A stretch of 64,000 nucleotides of DNA from Neodiprion pinetum (GCF_021155775.2 NC_060237.1:20172970-20236969); one strand, 5' to 3'; shown: positions 11,501 to 23,469, numbered from the stretch's first letter. Made by a program: numbers and translations. The notes: generated by a model from the sequence alone, not told the origin.

Positions 11501-11530
11501 GGTGAGACTAGGTGAGTCTAGGTGAGTCTA
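11501..11530 (+). repeat. Three tandem 10-mers each carrying a splice-donor core
   Basis: Three consecutive units read GGTGAGACTA, GGTGAGTCTA and GGTGAGTCTA, directly preceded by CCCTGCA. The first junction reads GCAG|GTGAGA and the next two CTAG|GTGAGT, so all three resemble strong 5' splice sites. I see no convincing coding exon upstream. An alternative noncoding first exon is one possibility, and a chance minisatellite is another. Confidence 0.6.
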
Positions 11531-11581
11531 GGCCACCGTTCGACCCGCGGTTGTCAAGGCTTGTCACTCGCGGAACTGTTA

Positions 11582-11614
11582 CTCTCTCTCTGTCTCTCTC
11601 TCTCTATCTCTCTA
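11582..11614. repeat. (TC)n-rich microsatellite
   Basis: CT dinucleotide run with occasional G or A interruptions. Confidence 0.85.
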
Positions 11615-13834
11615 TTTTGAGGCGACTCTTTGTCTCCCACCTTCGAGTCACTCCGCGGACCTCGAAGCCCGGCAACGACGCGTTGAAGAGTGAATGGATC
11701 GCATCAGGGCCGTGTTCCATGTATAACAGTCATTTTTCACCGCGGATATAGAGAAACAGCTGGTTCTATCTTGTCGCGTGCGGAAATTCTTGAGGGAAAA
11801 CTTCGGGGAAACTAAGCATTTTTCAATAAAAATATCAGACTTTAACTAACGTATGAAGAGACCAGGGGAAAAACCACTGCTTAAGTCTATTTTTTTTTAT
11901 CGGCAACCAGTTAGCGATACAATTGTTTCGGCATTAGAGAGGATTTTTAACAAGATGTCACCGTTGAATAGGAAAATCAGCATCAGTTCATCCGCCAGAA
12001 GAATTGGTTTGGAATGTACAAGTTTCGAGAGAGCAAACTTTAATTTGCATTTTTCTTGAAATCAGTCCGAGTGGACTAAAGTGGTTTTTACCTTGGAGAC
12101 TTTATATGACAATGGTCATGGAAGCAAGAAAGTTTTTCACAATCTATTCAAATAGTACTGAATTTGTTGAAATTGATAGAATGTTAACCGTGCAAGTAGT
12201 TCAATTGACCATTCATGTATGGTATTCAAACTACACGTATTGAAGGAACTTTGATTATCGTGCCAAGTTTGTTCACTATGATCGTGCTCATAGTCCGTTG
12301 TTTTGAAATTAAAATTCGCGTCTCAAGTCTGTCTTTTTTTTTCTTCTTTCATTCATGGCATGTTGATTCCATGACGAACGCCACTGGGTTTCGTTTCACC
12401 TTGACGTGTCTGTACAACGATTCTTTGTATTTGAATCGCAGTGTTGAAACCGTTACGCAAAGTGTCGTGTTACATGCTGCACGTTTGTCACGTTTCTAAT
12501 TAATCCCAACAAAGCATTCGACCAACCAATATTTCCTTATTTAAGCTTATGTAATGTCTGCTTCCCGGCTATATAAGCTCTTAGTAATCACTTTGGATAT
12601 TCACCGATGCAGCATTTCTCCGGGGCGACGATACAACTTTACCCTACCCAAAATTCTGAACTTCGACTCTCCCTACAGGGGCAAACCTCAGAGCCACTAT
12701 GCGATAGTTCGGAGCTATCTTGAAGACGATCGTTATTATTCGATTATCGTTTCCCTTTCTCATTATCCTTTCGGTTTTAATTGCGACTCGACGTATGGTT
12801 ATGTATAACAAACATGGCGGCGAAAAAGAACAAGAGCCATCAGCTTACCGTTTAAATTTGCAATCCTCTAGATTGAAAAAATTCGTAACAACTGTAGTGC
12901 AGTTACGTTGCGTAACATCCATCGCGGATTATAGAGTGAAAAGTAATACGCACGGCAGTTTATATGCCGATATTCAGTCTACCGCGATCACAGACCGCAA
13001 GCAGAATGTTATTTTTTCCATCCTCAACCACGCGCGGGAAAACAAACAGGAACGTATGAAATGCACATAAAAATGAGACAATATTTTCGTTACTTGACCA
13101 CCGACGAGGAAAACGAGGAGATTCACTGAATTGATCGTTGTACGAACACTCGCCTCCTCTCTTCGTCCATCGTCAACCCGATGCCCGTTGACAAATATCT
13201 AAAACAGGTTAGGTCGTCACTCCCGAATCTCATCGCGATTCGGCTGATAAATAAACCGAGGAAGGTCTCTCTTCCTGGTCTGGTGGAAATATTGTGTAAC
13301 TTGCAGTAGGTATCATCTACGAGTTTGCCTTAATCACAGTCGTCCCAACTATGGAAATACGGTTTTGGATCCCTCACGCGTGGCTAATTAGTTGCCGGTT
13401 CGGGTTCTCCAGTGTCACTTGGAAAACTTTATGGAACTGTATGAAAGCTGCGCGTGTACACATCGATTGCCGGAATTAGAGACGCGGTTTAATTGCAAGC
13501 CCTGCGCCATATTGGTGAACGCTGGAAGTAGGTAACTGTATTATATGTATATACCCAAGCCAATTATATCGTTCTCTCTACCCGGGCGCATGGCAATGTT
13601 CACCCGCAATTCTAGCTGCTCGACCACCTAACTGGTATAAACTTTCGATATGGCTTTGGGGTTATCAAACGCCAGGCTTACATACACGTGCCGGTTTCAT
13701 GGTCTTTATTAATCCATGGGCAAGCGTAATGCGGTCGTTCCTCGGAACACCATGATCATCCCCTTGACCGGCACCGATACCTTCATAGTAATTCCCTTTG
13801 TGTCTGATGATATCAGACGATAGAATGGAACCAT
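11615..13834. other. Intron segment, no gene seen
   Basis: No recognisable gene. Open frames here are short, overlap in several frames and contain no family motifs. Confidence 0.5.
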
Positions 13835-14047
13835 GTTGATGTTAGTGACGTTGACGTAACGAAACATCACGGAGTCAATCGTTGTGCAATTTTAGAAAGA
13901 CTTTCAATGCGTTGAATGTTCAAAATATGACCATATCATCTTTTTTATGATTCACTAGCCGAATGTCAGACAGTCCTAGGGTTGCTGCGAAGTAACGATT
14001 TTCCTAAACATGCATCGTTAACGTAACGTTACCATCTTCAACCTCGT
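13835..14047. mobile_element. Family A inverted-repeat element, copy 2
   Basis: The left end reads GATGTTAGTGACGTTGACG followed by TAACGAAACATCA. The right end reads GTTAACGTAACGTTACCATC and continues into TTCAACCTCG. The left part aligns with copy 4 (TAACGAAACATCA, then GTGCAAT, then GACTTTCAA). The ends are inverted relative to each other. This is a noncoding MITE-like element of about 210 bp. Confidence 0.6.
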
Positions 14048-14700
14048 CGAATGGAGAAGATCTCTGTATACGCGTCGAGTAAACCCCTTGGTGCTTGATA
14101 ATTAAGGGCTCATATCATCAGACGGACCATTTACATGGTGGAACGCAATGCCGGGCTTTAATCCGAAACACACAACGGCGTTTCTTTGGCGCGAATGAAC
14201 GACATTTGCGGACTGGTAACCGGCGCTGTTTGTCTCAGATCTAATTTGGCGATAGTTGAATGGAAGGAACGGGACCTCGAATACGTATTTCCGGAACCGC
14301 AGGGCGTCAATGGAAATTCTCTCGGCTCGAATTCGCACCAGAAACGGTGAATTACTCTTATACTCCCAGCCTGCTTTCAATCCTCGAGCTTTGTTCCAAA
14401 TCGCGAATCGTTCACCACAGAGTGGCTACGAAGCTCTTTGGAGGATAGAGAGGACATTCATTTATAGGTATAAGTGTATCCCTTATACAACGAGCCTGCC
14501 TGACGAATGATGCTAATCCTTTGCCATTTTCTAATTCAACCACGCTCTGTGCAATCGGGACACTAATTAGTGGTCTGATGCCGCTGCACGTCGAGCAAAT
14601 TATAGCTTCACTCTAATTTTGTGAAATATGAAGTCGAGAGACTTTGCGCTGGTTTAATTAGAAGACGCGAAAAGGCGGCGATCTGGAATTGTTACGATCA

Positions 14701-14725
14701 TCTCTCTCTCTCTCTCTCTCTCTCA

Positions 14726-14765
<40 letters not shown>

Positions 14766-14766
14766 A
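14701..14766. repeat. (CT)n microsatellite
   Basis: More than 60 bases of almost pure TC dinucleotides with one short interruption (CACTCCC). It produces an artefactual Ser/Leu open frame. Confidence 0.95.
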
Positions 14767-14850
14767 CCCTGTCCCTCTTTGTCACTTTTCCTGCTCGGTT
14801 GTAAGAATAATCCTGAAGGGAAGGGTGTAACTGCTCCGTAAATCTAGTTG

Positions 14851-15272
14851 CACTGAGAGAAATTTTTAATTCCGGTTACCGCTCAGTTCTTAACTATTTT
14901 CGTTTTTCACCACAATCGAGAAATATAGTTCCGAGTACAAAATGAAAATTAGTTTTGCAGCTGTTACCGGAAAGTCTGGTATCCGTTACTATTCTTTCTC
15001 GTTACGATCACTGTTGCTATATTTTCTTTCAACTGTTGCTATATTTTCTTTCAACTGTTGCGAAAATTTAATGCTTGCGCGACGATAAATTGACGTTAAA
15101 GCCTTGTTTAACTAAAAAAGTAGAGTAAACCTCGAAAACTGATTTTGCGTTGCAATTACCAAAAAAGGATCGACAATAGCGCAAAATGTTTAGGCGTACC
15201 TCGTTTTTCGTAATCCCAACAATATTCAAACACTTATTTTAACGATGCCTGTTTTACTGAATTTTTCTCAGT
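14851..15272 (+). mobile_element. Family B CACTGAG-ended element, copy 1
   Basis: It begins CACTGAGAGAAATTTTTA and ends TTTTTCTCAGT, so it has short terminal inverted repeats. It aligns over its whole length, in reverse orientation, with 34566-34995. Shared blocks include TTCCGGTTACCGCTCAG, ATTGACGTTAAAGC and TTGGTAATCGCAACGC on one or the other strand. It contains a private tandem duplication of a 22-base unit (15011-15054) that is absent from the other copy. There is no transposase, so it is a nonautonomous DNA element. Confidence 0.75.
15011..15054. repeat. Tandem duplication of a 22-base unit inside family B copy 1
   Basis: Two identical units run from CTGTTGC to TTTCAA, followed by a partial third. 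The homologous region of the second family B copy has a single unit, so the duplication arose after the two copies diverged. Confidence 0.8.
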
Positions 15273-15522
15273 ATGTCACCTACATAGTCTCACTGTTTAC
15301 TACCATACGTGGAATTGTTGGAGGATTTTCGACTTGCACACACATCTCGCCATTTTCTTTTCCTCTTTCCGCCCGTCTTCCTCTCGGTCCTTTTCCTCGT
15401 TGTTGCTGCGACCGTTTTCTTCTTCTCTATCCCTTTATTTCACCGACCTTGGACCGACCAGGAATATTTGTATAATACCAGAAACGCGGACTTTTCACCC
15501 AAGCATGATGGGAAGGAAGGAA

Positions 15523-15615
15523 CGTAGGTAGGTAGGTAGGCAGGTGGGTTGACCGCTCTAAAATCCAGGGTCGAAATACGGCAAATACTTTCGAGACGAT
15601 CAACTACCTGCCTAC
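15523..15615. repeat. (GTAG)n run plus inverted partner
   Basis: A GTAG tetranucleotide run at 15523-15540 leads into GTAGGCAGGTGGGTTGA (15535-15551). Its near-complement TCAACTACCTGCCTAC lies at 15600-15615, so the region can form a hairpin with arms of about 16 bp. Confidence 0.65.
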
Positions 15616-18352
15616 CTCGTCCCTACTTTGGCTCGAGAATTAACGGATATCCCCATTCGTAGGCCTCGATCTTATATTAAGTGGTATTAACATCTCATTA
15701 AATAAACAAAAGCCAATGGAATCGAACAGTATTTATATTGTTCGTAGACTCACTGACGTATCATTTTTCCATTAAAGTATCGTTGCCTATAAATAGACTT
15801 CGCGAAACCAACTCTGATTTTTTTATTTGCTCCATTATTTTTAATTTCTTTTTTTATTTTTCTTTTTGATCTCCTGTTTTTACAAAAGAATTTACGTACT
15901 GGCAGTAAGGATTTTGATTTCAATATTTTTTATGCTCAAGTATATTGCTGCTGATACGTAAAGTGCTTTTTGGGGATACCTATAACGTTTTTTCTAACCT
16001 TTATTCGGAATACTTGAAGAAAAAAAAGAAGTATTAAAAACTTGCTGAATCCAGGGAATCGATCGTATCAACTAATTCCTGATGGAACTAATTTGAGGGA
16101 TGAAAGATAATGCAACTGATTAATTTACTACCCAAGATGTACCACCTGCTTTTATACTGCAATGTATAAAAATTGAGTTTTTAAACTCTCACGTATACAC
16201 ATTATAATCGCGCAATTACAGTCGACCGTTCTTTACGGGTCGCTCATTAACGTTTAGTGAATAGGGAGAAAACTTGAAGCTTTAAACGGTAAAGGATTCG
16301 TCGAGGAATCAAGGTACAGCATTATTATAAATGCCAACGGTTTAAGTCTGCCGAAGTGAAAAGGAAGAGAGACGGTAAGAGAAGAGATCTTTTTTTTTCT
16401 CTCTCTCTCTTTCCAGAGATGAGAATAGGATGAAATTTTTTTTATTTTTTCTTTTACACCGTCGCGTGCGTCGTTCTTTTCGTTATATGATATTCATCGT
16501 TAGCGCAAGAAGCTGCTGATGACGAATAATGAATACTGATAGTAAAATAAATACTTATATATCGTGCCACCGGACGGATCGGACGATAAATTGCCACAGA
16601 TTGACCATGATCGTATTATACCGTTTCCAGTCTAGTTTGTGATACTCCGATGTGTAAAAGGATGTATATTGTTTCGAAAATAAGCAGCTAAAATAACATC
16701 GGTTATCAATTTTCATCTGAAACGTGTCGAGGCTTATAAATTTCAGTCTTCTATTCGTCGGTGGAAGGTTGGTACATTATTTATGCCGAAAGATGATCTC
16801 TGCGATGCCCGAGAGTCTGATACTTAAATTAAGCAACTGTTATTTCTTCTTCTTTTCAGTTGACTTTAATAAGTATGCTGATGAGGGAGACGATGAAAAC
16901 TAGAGATATGTATCCTAATTTCAGTACAGAGCCGTGCTTCCTCGGCATATTAAACTGTTCGTTTAGGTGCCTTGTATATGCCTCGTAAAGATCGTTGTGA
17001 TTGTACGAAACGACGACGCAGGGAAAGTTTAACGTCTATTCCACCGAATGCGAATGGGATGCGGCTGCGCCATGCCGAGGTACTCGTATCCTCGTAAATC
17101 CAAAAACCATGTTGTGTCACTCACCTCGGGATTACAAAGGTTTTGTAAGCGAGTGTGTCTCCCGTATCCAATTTTTCTCCTGTATTCACAATTGTCCAGG
17201 CACCCAAAGTGAAATAGGGGTCTTTGGTAATCCTGTCTTTGTACCGATTCAACGAACTTTGTACAAGTCCTTTGTCCCTTTTAAGATTTCCAGTTTTGCC
17301 GTTTCTTTCTTCTAGTTTCTACGTATATTTGCGCTTGGCGCAGCAACGTTTCACGAAATTTGAGGGAAAATCATGATCGTAGTTTGAAATCGTGATGAGA
17401 AAATCTGCGATGCCGTGTAGTTTTATTTACCAACCACAACTTGTGTACCGAATAAAAGAATTATACGGTCTCTGTGTTGGTATTCCGGGCATCTGCATTA
17501 GAAATGCGGTAACACGCGACAGCGTGTCTCGCTAGGCTGAGTCTTACTGCCGTTGCTCCTGCCGTAGTTGTGAATTTGCCCAGGTTCGCATCCTTTGGTA
17601 TTCGTACCTCCTCGCAACGTTTCATTATTCATTAACACAAGACCGCATCTCTTCTTCTTCTTCTTCTTCTTTGGTTCATGCGGCAGACACGCAGTACATA
17701 CGTAACGTAGGTTGACGTAAATATGTACAAACTTGAGTATATTATTTTCTCCAGCTAGTCGGGCCTTGCGATAATAACCGAGGTAGCATTATTTCGCTGC
17801 ACGGTGTTTTTTGAGCGTTAGTAAAGATCTGGAGAAGTTTGTAACGCTTTTTTTTCTGATAAAAAAAAATGATCAAATTATACACCAACGGTATCGTGAA
17901 ATATGTACATAATATTTGCTGGTCGGGCACGGTGGGAAATTATTTAACAGCACGAAGTTGAGTGGATAAAGGAAGGACGAAAACCTCCCGGTGTTATCTT
18001 TGCAGATAAACATTGACTTCCTTTTGGAACTACGCTTATATGGTATATATAGCTGTACACCCTGCTTCTTATCCGAGAAGAAGCAGTTCACCATATCTTA
18101 ACCGTGTACGATTTGCATATTTTAACGTTTAAAATACCCATTCCTACTAGTTAAACCGTGTACTAAAATTCTCAGCACGAGTAGCCGACGCTCCGTTTAA
18201 ACTGTTGAGCGCGAAAGTTTGCTGTGTTTAAGTTTTTCTCTTTTCTCTCTTCTTACCGCGACTTTTAATTAATCGTCCCGAAGTATTCTCAGAGTCGGGC
18301 GAAGATTCTTTAGTTACCGCGAAAGAAACGAATACCAACATATTGATCATAT
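15616..18352. other. Intron segment, no gene seen
   Basis: AT-rich, with a TTC microsatellite at 17651-17671 and short T runs. The ORF near 17001-17315 has no recognisable domain. Confidence 0.5.
17651..17671. repeat. (TTC)n microsatellite
   Basis: Seven consecutive TTC units. Confidence 0.9.
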
Positions 18353-18544
18353 TGAAGTTAGTAGGTAACGTTATCGTAACGATTCATGCTGAGGAAAAAC
18401 CGTTATTTCGCGATTTTGGAATTCTCTAAAATAAAACAAATCACACTCGCATTTCGAAATCTTAGTTCGTTCAAAATTATTGTAAAATTACGGAAATAAG
18501 ATTTTTTCCTCGGTATTTCGTTACGATAACGTTACTAACTTCGA
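18353..18544. mobile_element. Family A inverted-repeat element, copy 3 (best preserved)
   Basis: The left arm starts GAAGTTAGTAGGTAACGTTA, continues TCGTAACG, and has GAGGAAAAA further in. The right arm, read in reverse, starts CGAAGTTAGTAACGTTATCG, continues TAACGAAAT, and also has GAGGAAAAA. Pairing between the arms continues for roughly 75 bases each side, so the element folds back on itself almost completely. It is about 190 bp and noncoding, and serves as the type copy for the family. Confidence 0.75.
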
Positions 18545-18820
18545 CCTCGTAAAACTTAATCACTAACTCTCTGAGAAAGTTGGACTTTAAAAAAATATAC
18601 GCCAATTAATATCTTATTTTATCATCGCCCGTCTGCTTGTCGTCCCTGTACGAATGAAATTACTATTCTTATTGCGCGAAATATACCCGGTACCGAAAAT
18701 TGATATTCAAACCAAGCAGCTCGCTGGTATACCACATATGTACCTACTCCGTGCCGGCTGATGCATGTTTAAAAGGCGAGAACGTGAATCGGTGTAAAAC
18801 ACTCGGCTGATTGACAGAGG

Positions 18821-19453
18821 ATGGATAAAAATCAGTCCTTGACGCAAGCGGTGAATGACGATTCGAAGAACACGTATGTAAATCTTTGGAAATCTTTTAC
18901 GAGATATCGTCTAACGTTGGGCTTAGGCGCGACCCGCAAGCAAATGGAACTCTCTGTGTGCGATTACGTGATTTTATACGACGCCGCGACGTCCAGTAAA
19001 ATCACGTACGAGGCAAAACAGTTGCATACAAGTTTCGGATGCTGGTGTGACAAACGAACCATATTAATAAACGAACATCGAACTGAGCTCATTTTGAACG
19101 AATTTTCGGTAACGTATTTCTTTGCCTTGAAGGCATCCGTGCCTACGTTAATAATGCAAAATATTCGTACAGCAGGTGCGGCGAAGGGTGATCGTACTGT
19201 TGGTATGATGCAGGTAGTTGGGATAGCCAAACGGGTACATTCACTCGGCAAAAAGTGGGTCAGGATCGTGGGTTGCGAACACTTCCAGCGGCCGTCTACG
19301 AAGGGTAAAAAATCAACCAGATTCAGGGACGGTAACCTGCCAGGGATGAATCTGCAGTCGATTTTTCTTTTTTTTGTTTTGTTTTTTTTTTTATCTTTGT
19401 CCCATCAAACTTTTTGCTCTGTTTACAAAGACCGACCAACTTTCTCGTGCTGA
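18821..19453 (+). other. Unassigned 210-codon open frame, probably not a gene
   Basis: This is the longest ATG-initiated open frame in the window. I recognise no domain. The N-terminal two thirds looks mixed in composition, while the last 30-35 residues come from a T-rich low-complexity tract and are Phe/Leu/Ser-rich. The opposite strand is also open over 18964-19251. An inverted repeat (arms ACGTGATTTTA and TAAAATCACGT, about 18966-19011) lies inside it. A frame of this length is expected by chance with appreciable probability in 64 kb, so I treat it as doubtful. Confidence 0.12.
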
Positions 19454-20000
19454 TTTTTACCCCCGCCAATTTTTTCGATTCTTTATTCCTCTCTTTCTCT
19501 CTCTCTGTATATTTATTTTTTTATTTACTTATTTATTTATTTATTCATTACTTTTCTATCACTCGTGTATTTAGTTACTCATGTAAAATTTTTGATTTAT
19601 TTTTCTAAATGTTTTCCGAGTGCAATGTTCAAACACTTGCGACATGTCCCCACGTTACGTTATTTATTCTGTTCCGTCATTCACCAATGTAGTTTCTTTA
19701 TTTTATTTGAACACCTGACCAATGGAATTGATTTACCAATTTTCCTGTTCGGATTAATGTTACGTTACTTTTATTCATTCTCTTATAGTTTTGCTAATTT
19801 TCTAACCTCTTTACTTATTTATTTATTTATAATTTGCTTATTTATTTATTTATTTGTCAAGTTTTTCGATTCATTATTTTTTTCTAATCTCATTTATTAT
19901 TCTCTCTTTATTACTTTGTACTCTCTTTCGGTCTATTTACTTTTATCTACGTTTTATCTCCTTCTCTGGCAATTATTTTTCATTATTTTTCAACCTTAAT
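19360..20000. repeat. T-dominated low-complexity stretch with (TTTA)n cores
   Basis: About 640 bases on the + strand are dominated by T, with clear TTTA/ATTT tetranucleotide runs at about 19510-19548 and 19811-19856 and degenerate versions between. The Phe/Leu/Tyr-rich open frames here are artefacts of this composition. Confidence 0.75.
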
Positions 20001-21565
20001 ATCAATGTGTGTTAATTTGTTGTTAACTTTATTGCGCTTAATGCTTACGCATATAATCTGTCTCTACGAGCTTGCGGTATGCTGCCTGAGGGGACTTGTC
20101 CCAGGGCAAACAAACTACATATCTATCTATCGTCTATCTATCTCTCTCTCCTCTTCATCACCTCTTTTGGAAGATCAAAAATGTTCCGGTGTTGATTACG
20201 CCTTGGCTTAATTATATGTACCTACGTACCATCCGCAGCGTTTATATACATACCTATATGCATACCTATCACATGTACGTACGTACATACATACCTGATT
20301 CCACCGCCGCCTCTGGGATGTACTTGCTATACCTCGCGTACGGTTCAATTAAATTTCTCAAATGTGCGCAGGTGTGTATCTTTCTTAATTAAGGGCTTTC
20401 CCGTACATCCCGATTCCAGATATTCGAAGCTATTCTGTTCCGCCGCTCTGTCGAGGTATACGAAACGAGCAAGTGTCGGCTTTAAGTAAATACCTTTGGG
20501 AATACCTTCGGAGTTGTATTTTGCTTGCTTTACGCGCGTATGCTTTGGAATTTCTTTTAATTGCTTTGTAGAAAGTTTTAGTTCATATACATCCTGAAAG
20601 CGATTTTATCGTTTGTAAAACCTATCGATGATCTTCTTACAGACATATTCGATTCCGTCGACCGTGAAAAGTTTACGTGTCTATACAAGTTTTTAATCTC
20701 TAGCAACCACAGGTTTAGAAATCAATTTCTTCGCAATGGTCGTCGACCTGTTCGATTTTTTTACCCCGTTTGTAACCAAAATTTCAATGTTAATATATGG
20801 TTTGGAAATGCCAACAACAACGATTGAACGAAAGGAATAACGTCGCAAATTGAATTCAATCCGTAGGTATATTTGTCAATCCTGGCATTCCGAGTATATT
20901 TTCTCTCTTTATCTTTGTCTACTTCGCTCGTCGTGGAATTTTTCACCCTCTTCAAAACCGTTTGCTTCAAGAGTTGTGAAAAAATGACGAATAACCGAAT
21001 TTTTCCCCGCTCATCCGCGTGCGAATACTTTTTCAGAAACGTCGTCTTGTGGCAGCTGTACAGCTCAAATATCTCACCCATGAACGAATTGCACGGGGAT
21101 ATAATCCCTGCAAGAAAAGCTCGGAACATTTGCGGTAGCTACATCTCGGGGGGAAAACCATTTATAATTTCCACGCAGATAAATGTAGATAATCTGAAGT
21201 TCGTTTCCTGCAAGTGTGAAACTTGCGAATACTCGTCTCGACTCGAAGCTACGCTTGAACCCTCTTTCAGGAGTATGTACAGACTTTCACGAAAATCAGA
21301 TTCTACGTGGCCAGATCCAAGGTTCCTGAAACCCGATGATCGTATGGAAACGGAATTGAGATGACGGAATGTTTGAACTAGTGCAAAGTAAATCACGTCC
21401 AATGTATATATCGATCACGGTTCAACGACGTTTGTTAATCAAGCGACACCGGAAAGTAAGCCATGGTATTAGGAGGTGTAACCGTTACAGGTTTTTCTTC
21501 TGTTTACCTTGTCGACCACCGACGATGACTACCTCCGGGTTGCTGGATCGGTTCTGCGTCATGGT
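20001..21565. other. Intron segment, no gene seen
   Basis: A TACA/CATAC-rich patch lies at about 20215-20297. Open frames on both strands over 20760-21400 overlap each other and have no recognisable domain, which argues for chance. Confidence 0.5.
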
Positions 21566-21903
21566 TGGTACCACGGAGACACTGCGTAAGGAGACCGAAC
21601 TCAAACGGGCGAATTAACAAAACTTGTCACGGTAATCGAACGCATTGAGTTTATTTTTTGTACCGGTTTTGCGTTGCTAATTTTCGTTTTACACCGAAGT
21701 GTCATTGGTTGCGGGAATGTTCAAGATCGATCGATCGATGATCTTGTAATGCGATTGGTGGAAAGTTTTGAATTCAAACTGCCGTCTTGCACTCGATCCT
21801 TTCATTGTGTTCGGTGCATGCAGAATATTAGCGCCATCCTATTTTAGGCAGCTATTTGTTTACACGGAGTTCGGTCTCCTTATGTAGTCTCCATGGATGG
21901 TAC
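21566..21903. mobile_element. Single inverted-repeat element (GGAGACCGAACTC ends)
   Basis: The left end carries GGTACCA, then GGAGAC, then TAAGGAGACCGAACTC (to about 21602). The right end carries the same blocks in reverse complement (21867-21903). The arms are about 30 bases with a few differences, around an interior that includes a GATC-rich perfect hairpin near 21723-21747. There is no coding capacity. Confidence 0.65.
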
Positions 21904-23469
21904 GTTGAAAAAATCACGTTGTTTTGTACTTCCGATGTCTTATGTTCATAATCCACGATTCTTTATCCATGATGGATTACCGATCTCCGTTGAACCGCAC
22001 CTTGGATTCTGTGCAACGAGTTGTATCGTTGTTTATACATATTCGACGTTCGGGGAAACAAGTCGGTGGAAAATGACGACTCTTCGTCAATCCTCGACGT
22101 CGCCGACGATCCTTCGGTTCAATTGACCGACCGGCTACCCGGTAATACCATTCCTGATTCCAATCATCTGCAACGGATTATAATGTAACGGAGGACGGAG
22201 AAAACGTAGTTTGAGGGGAATCGCGTGTATCGATCACAGCTTCGTCAGATTCGTGAGTCGACCTCACGAATCTATACGATTTTGTGAGGAGATTCTTTAT
22301 TTTGTAATACTTTATAGGAGTGAATATCGGTTATTGCCAATCGTTCGGAAAAAATAATAGGTATGCGTTAGTCCTTCTGCAATTGAATTATAACCAACGA
22401 TAAATCCGAATTACACTTGCAACAATTTTGAACCTTCGTTCGACACAGCTTTTATCTCTCTGGCAAACGACCGTGAGAATAATGCGGTGTGTTGAGCAGA
22501 AATAACCATAGTGTCGAATCATCGATGACTGGCGGGGATTTTGGTTCAATCTTGATGCCGGGCTCGTCGCGTCATCGGTGCGAGTGAAGCGAAGCCAGCT
22601 AGCGCCCGAGGCTATTTAATTTTCAAATTATCGTACCGCACAAAAGCACCAGAGCTCCTACTCTGGCTGAATAAATTCGACGGACGGATAGAGCGTTAAT
22701 CAATCCCAAGTTGATGGAGGAAGGTATCTGTACAAAATTTTGCTGTCGAATTTACCAACGCGATATGAAGCTAAATTGAGTCCGTTGACGGAAGGAGAGA
22801 GAGGGACAACACGTCTTATTCCGTGTCGTTTTCGAGGTCATTTCGCATTTCGTTTGCTCAAACGTGTAAATGCCTTAATGTAACTTCTACATTCGTTGAA
22901 AGGATTACATTATACACGATTCGTATCGCATGGTCATGATACAAGGATAGACTGTATTATACGTTTCACACCGTCAAATGTTATACTGACAATAAGTTGT
23001 TAGTTCAAGTGTTTACCGCTTTTACGCTCTTGACGATCTAGTCTGTCATAGGTATGAAAGCGATCCTCTTTTTTCACTCATTTGCGTCGATTACGAATCG
23101 TTTGAAGCGTTCAACAGCGGTTTAACTTCAAGTCGCCGTATGCGCTTGGTAGAATGTCTTCAACGCGAGATCTAACCGCACAGGCAATTTTCTTTTCTTT
23201 TCTTTCTTTTTCGTTTGCTTGTTGTTTTTCTTCCTTATATCAATTAAAAATTTATGTCGACAAACTTGTTTCGCGAACGTATAATTATAAATGTGTGCAA
23301 CGTGTTTTGAAAACTCGTTTCTCGTGCATACCGAAGCAATGGATGCGGTTAACGAGGCTGAATACGTTCGTATGAGTGCGTTTACCTACGTATATGCGTA
23401 TATCTGTACGTTGCATGCATACGGCATGAGTATAAATAACTGAAGAGAGTGACACACGCGTGAGAGGTG

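Noticed and set aside
20761..21402. Overlapping sense and antisense open frames
   Set aside because: Both strands are open over the same bases without domains. This is typical of chance in a stop-poor stretch.
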